From Cellvibrionales bacterium UBA2618 (lineage in GTDB: Bacteria; Pseudomonadota; Gammaproteobacteria; Pseudomonadales; Porticoccaceae): a stretch of 5,109 nt of DNA. Position 1 is the first letter of the stretch; the number at the start of each line of letters is the position of its first letter. Shown in pieces: positions 1 through 5,109 of this stretch. Position numbers and translations under genes: made by a program. The DNA lies in contig DDJS01000006.1 in the NCBI GenBank assembly GCA_002339165.1, forward strand, positions 1-5,109. Direction: 5' to 3'. Under the pieces are notes generated by a model. That model did not search any database. It saw only the letters and a program-made list of their open reading frames with translations, and was not told the origin of the DNA.

Positions 1-78
1 TTGACATCTTCATCGAGCAAAACTAGCATTGAATCTGTCCAAGTAAACTATGGTACACCCCATGCTTGTGCCCGATGC
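1..78 (+). other. Out-of-frame flagellin D0 segment running off the left edge
   Basis: Frame 1 from the first base reads LTSSSSKTSIESVQVNYGTP and then stops at TGA 79-81. This resembles the flagellin stretch of the type SSALSTSIERLSSG that lies just before the region where the downstream reading frame picks up homology. Counting from SIE to TQQI gives 29 codons plus one base, against about 27 codons in typical flagellins, so the two frames join almost colinearly if one base is extra. The join must fall between 47 (after the TAA of the downstream frame) and 78. The C4 run at 58-61 and the CCC at 71-73 are the obvious candidates. The rest of the N-terminus would lie outside the window. Confidence 0.5.
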
Positions 79-1960
79 TGAGGGCAAGGAAGTAACTATT
101 TCTTCCACCATGACTCAGCAAATCAATTTACTCAAGCAGGCGGTCAGAAACGCCAATGCCGCTAGCTCGATGATACAACTCGCCGAGAGCGCAAGCCTAC
201 GCATTGCAACTGACCTAACAACCATGCACACCTTGGCGATACGATCCACCAATAGCGACATCAACGCTGACCAACGGCGCCTGTTAAACGATGAATTTCA
301 AGAATTGATCGACGCAATAGCGCTGGTCACGCGCCATACCCAGTGGCGAGGAAAGCCACTGCTCGATGGTAGGAGCTACCCTCACGGAATCAAATTTCAG
401 CTAGACGGCCTCCCCGAGGGCGGTATAGAACTGAGTTTTGGCGACCTCACGCACAACTCCATCGCTAGCTTGTTTGGCACCGCCTTGAGTTCTCTGAATA
501 TCGCAGGTGCTACCGCAACTTCTACCTGGCAGCAGCGCAATGCAACCTTACCGGTAGATGACTCCGACGAACAATTGACGCTTGCCTCCCTCGGCAGCGA
601 CGCCACCGCAGTCGCGGCCTATGTGACCCGCGAATCCGATCCAGATAACCACCGTCGAGTGCGCGTATTTGATTGGGTGGATGGCCATTGGTGGCAGCGC
701 GGTGGCAATATTTTTACCGATGAAACGGCGCAAAGCGCATCCCATTACTCGATTATCGATGCTGACCTCAACAGTAATGGCAACAGCCTTTGCATCGCCG
801 AATTGCGCTTAGAACGCAGCGGATTAAACTCCTGGTGGACAGCTGTTTTCGATTGGGATGGAACGCTTTGGATACAGCGTGGCGATGCGCTCGACGACGA
901 CGATACCGGGACCGATATAACCGGCATTAAACTTTCCAGTGACGGAGATACGCTCATCGTTAGCAGCCGACCTCAAGACTACACCCTGGAAGATCCGGAC
1001 CAATCTAAGGTATTCGACTGGAATGGCAGCCAGTGGCTGCAGTGCGGCAGCGATTTACCGGGAGCAGCGACTGGCCAACAAACCCTGACCCTCATGAATG
1101 ACTTGGGTACCATTATCGCAATGCTCACCACCTCCCCACAAATTGCGATTTTTATGCTGGTCTGGGACGGCAGCCACTGGACCCAGCAAGGGACTGAAAT
1201 ACCGGTCAATTTTAGCGGCGAATTTGGATGCGTTACCGCCGTTAGTAGTGATGGCAACACCGTTGCATTCAGAGTTTTGGGCATTAACGATCAGCGTCAT
1301 AATTTTGATGAAATATGCGTATTTCGTTGGAACGACTCCGATTGGCAGCAACTTGGTAGCGGTATCACTGCTCCAGCGCCAGCTTCGACAAACGATGCAA
1401 TCGCTCTGAGTAGTGACGGAGCCACCGTCAGCTATGCAGTATTGGAGGAGAATCAACAGACCATGCAGGTCTACGCGAGCGATTGGAATGGTCATTCCTG
1501 GGTCGAACGCCGCGACGTTCTGTCAATCGAACTCTCCAGCGAGTTCGCCATCGATCCCTCAGGGGCCAGTGGGTCGACCCTGTTAATGAACGCCTGTGGC
1601 AGTGCGCTGGCGATGTCTGCCACCGCATCGGGTGTTGACACCCATAGACAACTTGCCATGTATGACCATGCACTCGATACTCGTCGAGTGATAGACGCGT
1701 TGGATATCGCAGTTCAAGCGATCGCGCTGCACACCGAGCAGCATAGCATCGCCATCGAAAAACTCGACGGTATCTCGCAGGAACTCACCGACACCGTTAT
1801 AACCGCAGAATCGGCAAACAATCGCATACTCAGTACCAGTGACGCCAGTAAAACCACCGAAATTACCCGCGCACAAATTACCGAGCAAGCAGTGATGGCA
1901 CGCATGACCCAAGCCAATCAGCAGGTGGAACAGGTGAAGGAATTGTTAAAGCAGTTGTAA
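50..1960 (+). CDS. Flagellin-domain protein with a seven-bladed beta-propeller in the variable region (5' end probably incomplete)
   Basis: Residues 22-107 match the flagellin N-terminal D0/D1 region: TQQINLLKQAVRNANAA, then LAESA, LAIRSTNSD, and LLDG at 104-107. Residues 546-636 match the C-terminal D1/D0 region (ALDIAVQAIALHTE, ITRAQITEQAVMARM, TQANQ, terminal LL). In ordinary flagellins the segment between these carries D2/D3 and faces outward on the filament. Here residues about 157-540 are a Trp-rich repeat domain instead (see the repeat entry). The product would be exported by the flagellar type III apparatus and exposed on the filament. The ATG at 50 is the first start after an in-frame TAA at 44-46. 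It has no convincing Shine-Dalgarno sequence and removes roughly the first 40 residues of D0, so I doubt it is the native start; the upstream frame continues the homology. Family assignment is firm. Propeller fold, intact function and filament incorporation are inferred. It could be a minor flagellin or a decayed gene. Confidence 0.85.
   Translation: MVHPMLVPDAEGKEVTISSTMTQQINLLKQAVRNANAASSMIQLAESASLRIATDLTTMHTLAIRSTNSDINADQRRLLNDEFQELIDAIALVTRHTQWRGKPLLDGRSYPHGIKFQLDGLPEGGIELSFGDLTHNSIASLFGTALSSLNIAGATATSTWQQRNATLPVDDSDEQLTLASLGSDATAVAAYVTRESDPDNHRRVRVFDWVDGHWWQRGGNIFTDETAQSASHYSIIDADLNSNGNSLCIAELRLERSGLNSWWTAVFDWDGTLWIQRGDALDDDDTGTDITGIKLSSDGDTLIVSSRPQDYTLEDPDQSKVFDWNGSQWLQCGSDLPGAATGQQTLTLMNDLGTIIAMLTTSPQIAIFMLVWDGSHWTQQGTEIPVNFSGEFGCVTAVSSDGNTVAFRVLGINDQRHNFDEICVFRWNDSDWQQLGSGITAPAPASTNDAIALSSDGATVSYAVLEENQQTMQVYASDWNGHSWVERRDVLSIELSSEFAIDPSGASGSTLLMNACGSALAMSATASGVDTHRQLAMYDHALDTRRVIDALDIAVQAIALHTEQHSIAIEKLDGISQELTDTVITAESANNRILSTSDASKTTEITRAQITEQAVMARMTQANQQVEQVKELLKQL
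518..1678 (+). repeat. Seven protein repeats, inferred beta-propeller with split (velcro) blade
   Basis: Each repeat has an S-D-G-x-x-x-hydrophobic strand and then a strand ending in F-D-W-[DN]-G-x-x-W-x-Q-x-G. SDG-type motifs occur near residues 182, 242, 296, 349, 399, 454 and 514. The second Trp of the W-x-Q element is at 160, 215, 274, 329, 377, 432 and 484, giving spacings of 55, 59, 55, 48, 55 and 52. W160 has no SDG strand before it. The seventh SDG strand (MNACGSALAMS) is followed by QLAMYD at about residue 539, 55 after W484, exactly where the next F-D-W would be, but no closing W-x-Q follows. The N-terminal strand around W160 would therefore complete the last blade, the usual way a propeller closes. 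This also brings both ends of the domain together at the tip of flagellin D1. The repeats and spacing are directly visible; the fold and any ligand are inferred. Confidence 0.75.
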
Positions 1961-2186
1961 GATTATTTAGCGTCTCGATTAGGGCCAGATAACCTGTTGC
2001 AAACAATACACAACGCTCAGGTGGAGAACCTCTGCAATCTAACTGGCAACCGGCTTTGTCATCGCCAATGGCCACGCTTGTCGCTACGACCGCATTTTTC
2101 TAATGTGCTTTTACACTATTTCAGAAGGTGCAATCATCAAACCAATGGCTCTGAATCGCGAACGCTTTTTTGGCTTAGCTGATCGA
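1961..2186. other. Convergent intergenic gap, no gene and no clear terminator
   Basis: This gap lies between two genes that converge. I see no strong GC-rich hairpin followed by a T run on either strand. The best inverted repeat on the + strand is AGGT-GGAGA-ACCT at about 2021-2033, which is too short to rely on. The T6 run at 2166-2171 has only a non-viable GCG/CGC pair before it. Confidence 0.5.
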
Positions 2187-3275
2187 TTAATCGAACTCGT
2201 CGGACCACACCGGCGACGCGTTTGATCCAGCGCCCGGCGCATAGACACGGACATAGTCGATTTCCATCTGACTACTTTCAAATTCCGCACTCACACTTTG
2301 CTCAATGGCTACATTTAGAAGTAGGTAGAGCGGGCCGTCAAACGGCCAGGTATCGGCGTCTTTAACCACCGGCGCATAGGTCAAATGGACCGCACCATCG
2401 ACGCTGAAAACCATCTGTTCGGCGCTCCAATCGAGTTCGTAAAGGTGAAACTCACTCGAAGCAGTGCCAACATATTGCCCGCCAACGTTGACCGTGTTGC
2501 CGAAGCTAGACGGCGTGTGGGTGGAGCTGGAAACATAGTTTTGATTGCTGCCCCAGTGTTCGAGAAGATCGGCCTCACCACAGGCCGGCCAAGGCGTATC
2601 GCCATACCCTTGAGTCTGCCAGTAGGCGCCAGTCTCGCTGATATTTTTCCCCAGCAACCAGACCGCAGGCCAAGTGCCTACGCCGCTAGGTAGCTTGGCG
2701 CGCACTTCGATGCGACCATAAGTAAAGCTGTATTTTGAATTGAGTCTGGCTGAGGTGTAGTTTTTAGTCACCCCCTGATCGCTAAATGACTCTTTCAACG
2801 CGACGATTTTTAGCGTGCCATCGCTGACGTAGCTATTGTCAGTGCGATCGGTGTAGTGCTGTTGTTCACGGTTGAACCACGCAGAGCCATTCGGCAACAT
2901 CGTTTGATGGAACCACTTGGCCGCGTCGACGCTGATATCCACCGCCACGACATTCACCAACCGATCGAGGGTACTACTGTTGCCAGCGCTATCAGTCGCC
3001 GTGAACGTGATGATGTACTCGCCAAGAATCGAGGTGTCAACCGCACCACTAGAGGACACCTCGACGCTACTGTCAATATTGTCCGTGGCGCTGGCGCCCG
3101 CATCCTCGTATGCACTATTTTGCTCGATCGAAAGACTCGCAGCTCCCGCCAGCGTTATCACCGGTGCCTGCGTATCAGCTACGCTTGGATTACTCGCTAC
3201 ACCGCCTCCGCCACCTCCGCCACCACAAGCGCTAGCCAACAATAAAATTGCCGACGAAAAATAATTTTTAAACAA
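2187..3275 (-). CDS. GH16 (laminarinase-like) lipoprotein with Ig-like domain and C-terminally displaced first strand
   Basis: Predicted endo-beta-glucanase, most like the beta-1,3-glucan (laminarin) group of GH16, anchored to a membrane by lipid. The signal peptide ends at the lipobox-like ASAC with Cys17; Gly at +2 fits outer-membrane sorting. Eight glycines follow (18-25), then an HYR/DUF5011-type Ig-like domain (about 35-110: APVITLAG, YEDAGASATDNID, YIITFTATDSAGN). The GH16 module spans about 113-345: YTDRTDNSYVSDG, YGRIEVRAKLP, TWPAVWLLGK, then GEADLLEHWG with predicted nucleophile Glu234, Asp236 and acid/base Glu239, HTPSSFGNT, WPFDGPLYLLLNVA and MEIDYVRVY. The start is TTG at 3275: no ATG or GTG lies between it and the in-frame TAA at 3291-3293, and translation from it gives a good signal peptide. 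A weak GGGGT lies 7 nt upstream. Oddities are Ala235 where GH16 usually has Ile, Leu or Val, and VWSDEFD at the very C-terminus instead of before the catalytic core. Exact substrate is not proven. Confidence 0.9.
   Translation of the reverse strand: MFKNYFSSAILLLASACGGGGGGGGVASNPSVADTQAPVITLAGAASLSIEQNSAYEDAGASATDNIDSSVEVSSSGAVDTSILGEYIITFTATDSAGNSSTLDRLVNVVAVDISVDAAKWFHQTMLPNGSAWFNREQQHYTDRTDNSYVSDGTLKIVALKESFSDQGVTKNYTSARLNSKYSFTYGRIEVRAKLPSGVGTWPAVWLLGKNISETGAYWQTQGYGDTPWPACGEADLLEHWGSNQNYVSSSTHTPSSFGNTVNVGGQYVGTASSEFHLYELDWSAEQMVFSVDGAVHLTYAPVVKDADTWPFDGPLYLLLNVAIEQSVSAEFESSQMEIDYVRVYAPGAGSNASPVWSDEFD
2190..2210 (-). other. Displaced GH16 first-strand motif VWSDEFD at the C-terminus
   Basis: Codons for residues 356-362 read VWSDEFD, directly followed by TAA. 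In typical GH16 laminarinases this motif opens the catalytic domain and leads into D-x-S-K-W. Here the core starts at about residue 113 with DISVDAAKWFHQT and no WSDEF before it, straight after the Ig-like domain. A short linker (APGAGSNASP) joins the last strand, DYVRVY, to the displaced motif. The sequence is certain; interpretation as a permuted strand is inference. Confidence 0.7.
3201..3224 (-). repeat. Eight-glycine codon tract after the lipid-anchored Cys
   Basis: Eight consecutive Gly codons encode the flexible tether directly after Cys17 of the GH16 lipoprotein. The unit GGTGGCGGA occurs twice in tandem, followed by GGCGGT. Changes in whole 9-nt units would alter tether length without shifting the frame. 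Confidence 0.85.
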
Positions 3276-3332
3276 GAAAAATACCCCGGGTTAGATTGAA
3301 ATAGGCTTGTGACACAGCCTTTACCGAGGTTC

Positions 3333-3360
3333 ATGATACGATATATACTTTATTCTGAAA
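3333..3360 (-). promoter_or_regulatory. Weak promoter candidate for the GH16 gene
   Basis: On the minus strand TTTCAG (3360-3355), a 16-nt spacer and TATCAT (3338-3333) lie in an AT-rich patch that also contains TATATA. The match to sigma-70 consensus is modest. If real, the transcript would have a leader of about 50 nt holding the 3303-3320 inverted repeat. The gene could equally be read through from the dehydrogenase 129 nt upstream. Confidence 0.2.
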
Positions 3361-3365
3361 AGCTA

Positions 3366-3377
3366 TGGCTGCCGCCA
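3366..3377 (-). terminator. Marginal hairpin downstream of the dehydrogenase gene
   Basis: On the minus strand TGGC-GGCA-GCCA forms a 4-bp stem, followed by TAGCTTTTC, 28 nt after the dehydrogenase stop codon. The stem is short and the T run is only four, so at most it is a weak terminator between the two co-directional genes. Confidence 0.15.
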
Positions 3378-3404
3378 GTAACCTTTTGATTAACGCCAAT
3401 TCTA

Positions 3405-4559
3405 CTATCTACGCCGCAGCATATCGGGCGTCAGCTCGTTTAAACGTTTAATGCCCATCAACTTCATATCGCGTTCAATCTCTGCGCTAAGATTTCCCAG
3501 TGCCTTTTCAACACCGGCTCCGCCCCCCGCACCCAGCGCATAAAGGTACATTCGGCCACCCGAACAGGCGGTGGCCCCCAATGCCATCGCCTTGAGAATA
3601 TGCGTGCCGCGTTGAATACCCCCATCGAGAATAATTTCGATCTGACCACCGACCGCTTGAACAATTTCTTCGAGCTGGTCAAAGGGACTGCGGCTGCCAT
3701 CTAATTGACGCCCGCCATGGTTGGATATCATAATCGCATCGGCACCCAGTTCAACTGCGCGGCGGGCATCGGCGGGGCTCATAATACCCTTGAGACAAAA
3801 TTTTCCGCCCCAGCTTTGCTGGAGGGCAGCAACATCGTCCCAGTCCATGCTTTGATCCAACATCGAGGAAAAATAATCGCCCACCGATATGGCAATATTC
3901 GAGCCCTCGCCAACATGATCTTTGAGTTGCGCAAGCTCAAACTTTTCTCTCAAAAAATAATTCAGAGCCCACGATGGTTTACGCATAAATTCAAAAAAGC
4001 TGCTGGGCGTCAACCGCGGTGGCGAGGTAAATCCGGTGCGTAGATCACGCTCCCGATTGCCCCCGGTGATGGTGTCGACGGTCAGCGTCAAAATATCGAA
4101 GCGGGCCGCCTTGGCCATCGCCAACATCGCGGCGTTTAACGCCCTATCCTTATGAAAATAAAACTGAAACATTTTAGGCGTATCGATCAATTCGCCAATT
4201 TCTTGAAGCGACACCGTGCCCAGCGAGGAAACCCCAAACAGCGTTTGATACTTTTCCGCCGCCAGCGCCACCCCTCTTTCACCCTCGTGATGGAACAAGC
4301 GCTGCAGCGCAGTGGGCGAGCAAAAAATCGGCAGTCCCAATTTAAACCCCATAACCTCGACCGACATATCAATATCGGCAACCCCTGCCAGCACGTTGGG
4401 CACCAGATCATACTGTTCAAACGCCGTGGTATTGCGCCTGTAGGTCGTCTCGTCCTCAGCGGCACCGTCGATGTAGTGAAATATCGGGCCGGGTAACCGC
4501 CGCCGCGCTAGATCCCGCAAATCGGCAAAGTTGTGACAGTGTTTTAGCCTTCTAGGCAT
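3405..4559 (-). CDS. FMN-dependent alpha-hydroxy-acid dehydrogenase/oxidase (probably L-lactate dehydrogenase type)
   Basis: This is a 384-residue single-domain TIM-barrel flavoprotein, the usual length for the LldD/glycolate oxidase family, which oxidises (S)-2-hydroxy acids to 2-oxo acids using FMN. Visible landmarks are FHYIDGAAEDE (Tyr29), the substrate and flavin strand QFYFHKDR (Gln132, Tyr134), LTVDTITGGNRERDLR (Asp162, Arg169), flavin Lys257 in CLKGIMSPADA, the active-site signature SNHGGRQLDG (base His281, Arg284), the phosphate-binding DGGIQRG (Asp312, Arg317), GGRMYLYALGAGGGAGVEKAL (Arg336), and a typical C-terminus, EIERDMKLMGI. Residues about 178-240 are the variable lid, and their wording is close to proteobacterial L-lactate dehydrogenases. 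The exact substrate cannot be read from motifs, so no symbol is given. The ATG at 4559 has a good Shine-Dalgarno sequence. The family's canonical GRP or GRA is GRM here (Met337), a mild change. A role in lactate use feeding the respiratory chain is likely but inferred. Confidence 0.95.
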   Translation of the reverse strand: MPRRLKHCHNFADLRDLARRRLPGPIFHYIDGAAEDETTYRRNTTAFEQYDLVPNVLAGVADIDMSVEVMGFKLGLPIFCSPTALQRLFHHEGERGVALAAEKYQTLFGVSSLGTVSLQEIGELIDTPKMFQFYFHKDRALNAAMLAMAKAARFDILTLTVDTITGGNRERDLRTGFTSPPRLTPSSFFEFMRKPSWALNYFLREKFELAQLKDHVGEGSNIAISVGDYFSSMLDQSMDWDDVAALQQSWGGKFCLKGIMSPADARRAVELGADAIMISNHGGRQLDGSRSPFDQLEEIVQAVGGQIEIILDGGIQRGTHILKAMALGATACSGGRMYLYALGAGGGAGVEKALGNLSAEIERDMKLMGIKRLNELTPDMLRRR

Positions 4560-4568
4560 GTTATTTGT

Positions 4569-4573
4569 CTCCC
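4569..4573 (-). promoter_or_regulatory. Shine-Dalgarno sequence of the dehydrogenase gene
   Basis: GGGAG on the minus strand lies 9 nt before the ATG at 4559-4557. The nearby ATG in AATGGGAG leads to a stop after four codons, so this site supports the chosen start. Confidence 0.7.
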
Positions 4574-4583
4574 ATTCAGTGCG

Positions 4584-4612
4584 ATTAAATGACTACGTTT
4601 ATCGCCTTTACC
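4584..4612 (-). promoter_or_regulatory. Candidate promoter of the dehydrogenase gene with a poor -35
   Basis: On the minus strand TTTAAT (4589-4584) is a 5/6 match to TATAAT. A 17-nt spacer separates it from GGTAAA (4612-4607), a poor -35. The -35 position coincides with the first unit of the heptad cluster, which would suit activator-dependent transcription. This is a consensus match only. Confidence 0.3.
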
Positions 4613-4666
4613 TTGTACCCTTTACCCGTGATTCAGGAATCTACCCAAAATTACTCGGTTCTACCC
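4607..4666 (-). repeat. Cluster of five GGGTANA-like heptads upstream of the dehydrogenase gene
   Basis: On the + strand the units are TTTACCT (4607), TGTACCC (4614), TTTACCC (4621), TCTACCC (4640) and TCTACCC (4660). The first three are directly abutting heptads. The last two are an identical 8-mer, TCTACCCA, repeated 20 bp apart, close to two helical turns. Read toward the gene they are GGGTAGA twice, then GGGTAAA, GGGTACA and AGGTAAA, 48-107 bp before the ATG. The arrangement fits an operator or activator array; no regulator is identified. Confidence 0.4.
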
Positions 4667-4667
4667 A

Positions 4668-5109
4668 CGCGCCGTTTGGGCACACGCGCAAATTGCACAA
4701 GCAGTTTTAACATCTCCTACACTTATAGCGCGATCGATATCATGTCCCTCATCGCCCTTGGAGGCTGACCGATCCGCGCGCTAATCGCGGCCAAGCCCAG
4801 TGTATGCAAAAACACTCGTCCAGTCCCTAAAGATTATCAACAAGGTTGTTGCAGCTATGCTGATTGGGCCCCAGCAATACCTCGACACCCAGCACCCAGC
4901 GCTCAACGTTCGAAGGGCAAGAAAAAAAGCATAAATTGACTAGCGCTGCTATGTTTATCGGTCGCAACCACAATTTTATACTGGGACTGGAACAACACGC
5001 ACATTATGCGCTGCCAATCGACGAGTACATGCTCGTCTAGCTCTTCGCAGCATGTTCATGCGCTGTCAAAGTATCGCAAACGCTGCATCTCCGGTCTTTT
5101 CCAGCTGCT
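4668..5109. other. Right flank with no recognisable gene
   Basis: Stops occur often in all six frames, and no stretch reads like a known protein. It holds short hairpin-capable sequences: CCGCG-CGCTAAT-CGCGG (4774-4790), inside a looser GGCT/AGCC pairing, and AGTGT with ACACT (4799-4816). There is also a tandem CACCCAG pair (4886-4899) and the repeat group near 5006-5069. It may be regulatory spacer, a non-coding RNA region or a decayed gene. I cannot tell which. Confidence 0.5.
5006..5069. repeat. Imperfect direct repeat enclosing two inverted repeats
   Basis: ATGCGCTGCCAA (5006-5017) and ATGCGCTGTCAA (5058-5069) match at 11 of 12 positions, 52 bp apart. Between them, GACGAG and CTCGTC (5020-5037) form a 6-bp stem with loop TACATG, and GCATG-TT-CATGC (5050-5061) is a near-perfect palindrome. 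No function is assigned. Confidence 0.45.

Noticed and set aside
1..29. TTGACA at 1-6, then 17 nt, then TAGCAT at 24-29, resembling a sigma-70 promoter for the flagellin gene
   Set aside because: The same bases encode a flagellin-like D0 stretch in frame 1, the -10 matches at only 4 of 6 positions, there is no ribosome binding site before the ATG at 50, and flagellin genes usually use sigma-28 or sigma-54 promoters. It remains a minor alternative if the ATG at 50 proves to be the true start.
758..782. DADLNSNG in propeller blade 2 as a calcium-binding loop (dockerin or FG-GAP type)
   Set aside because: It occurs in one blade only and lacks the full spacing of the known calcium loops. It coincides with the repeat's normal SDG turn.
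1055..1495. 146-codon minus-strand frame inside the flagellin gene, and other long antisense frames over the three genes
   Set aside because: They lie opposite strongly supported coding frames and show no domain motifs. They are shadows of the real genes.
1997..2182. 61-codon open frame on the + strand in the convergent gap, starting at TTG
   Set aside because: There is no Shine-Dalgarno sequence, no recognisable protein character, and it would end just before the opposite-strand stop. Probably chance.
2183..2194. Perfect 12-bp palindrome TCGATTAATCGA over the GH16 stop codon
   Set aside because: AT-rich at its centre, with no T run and no second copy seen. It is short enough to occur by chance.
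4774..4790. GC-rich hairpin CCGCG/CGCGG as a terminator
   Set aside because: No T run follows on either strand, and no gene ends nearby.
4951..5040. 29-codon frame on the + strand beginning MFIGRNHNFILG
   Set aside because: No ribosome binding site and no recognisable motif. Its end lies in the inverted repeat.
5066..5109. Short minus-strand frame (QLEKTGDAAFAIL then TGA) that could be the tail of a gene entering from the right
   Set aside because: It looks protein-like, but about 13 codons are too few to support a call without sequence beyond the edge.
4668..5109. CRISPR array, tRNA, rRNA or insertion-sequence ends in the gene-free flank
   Set aside because: No regularly spaced direct repeats, cloverleaf pattern, rRNA-like stretch or terminal inverted repeats flanking a transposase were seen.

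Overview
The window holds three well-supported protein genes and about 0.55 kb of right-hand flank with no recognisable gene. A flagellin-domain protein, an outer-membrane-type lipoprotein carrying a glycoside hydrolase family 16 (GH16, laminarinase-like) module, and an FMN-dependent alpha-hydroxy-acid dehydrogenase all suggest a motile Gram-negative bacterium that degrades polysaccharides. A marine gammaproteobacterium is my inference from the style of the proteins. Nothing here fixes the taxon.

Layout. The left edge to 1960 (+ strand) is a flagellin whose surface-exposed variable region has been replaced by a repeat domain that reads as a closed seven-bladed beta-propeller. The D0 start of this flagellin appears to continue off the left edge in a different reading frame, so the gene is cut by the window and probably carries a 1-nt frameshift between 47 and 78. 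Positions 1961-2186 are a short convergent gap. Positions 2187-3275 (- strand) encode a TTG-started lipoprotein: signal peptide and Cys17, eight glycines, one Ig-like (HYR/DUF5011-type) domain, then a GH16 module. The usual first strand of the GH16 module (VWSDEFD) is missing from its normal place and sits at the extreme C-terminus, as in a small natural circular permutation. Positions 3405-4559 (- strand) encode an alpha-hydroxy-acid (probably L-lactate) dehydrogenase with all the key motifs. Upstream of it is a cluster of GGGTANA-like repeats next to a promoter-like sequence. Positions 4668-5109 contain only short repeats and hairpins.

How the genes relate. The dehydrogenase and the GH16 lipoprotein are co-directional, 129 nt apart. 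The flagellin is convergent to them. No shared pathway is evident beyond a general theme of carbohydrate use and surface interaction. The two most notable points are the flagellin-propeller chimera and the permuted GH16. Both rest on reading motifs by eye and need structure prediction and homologue searches.
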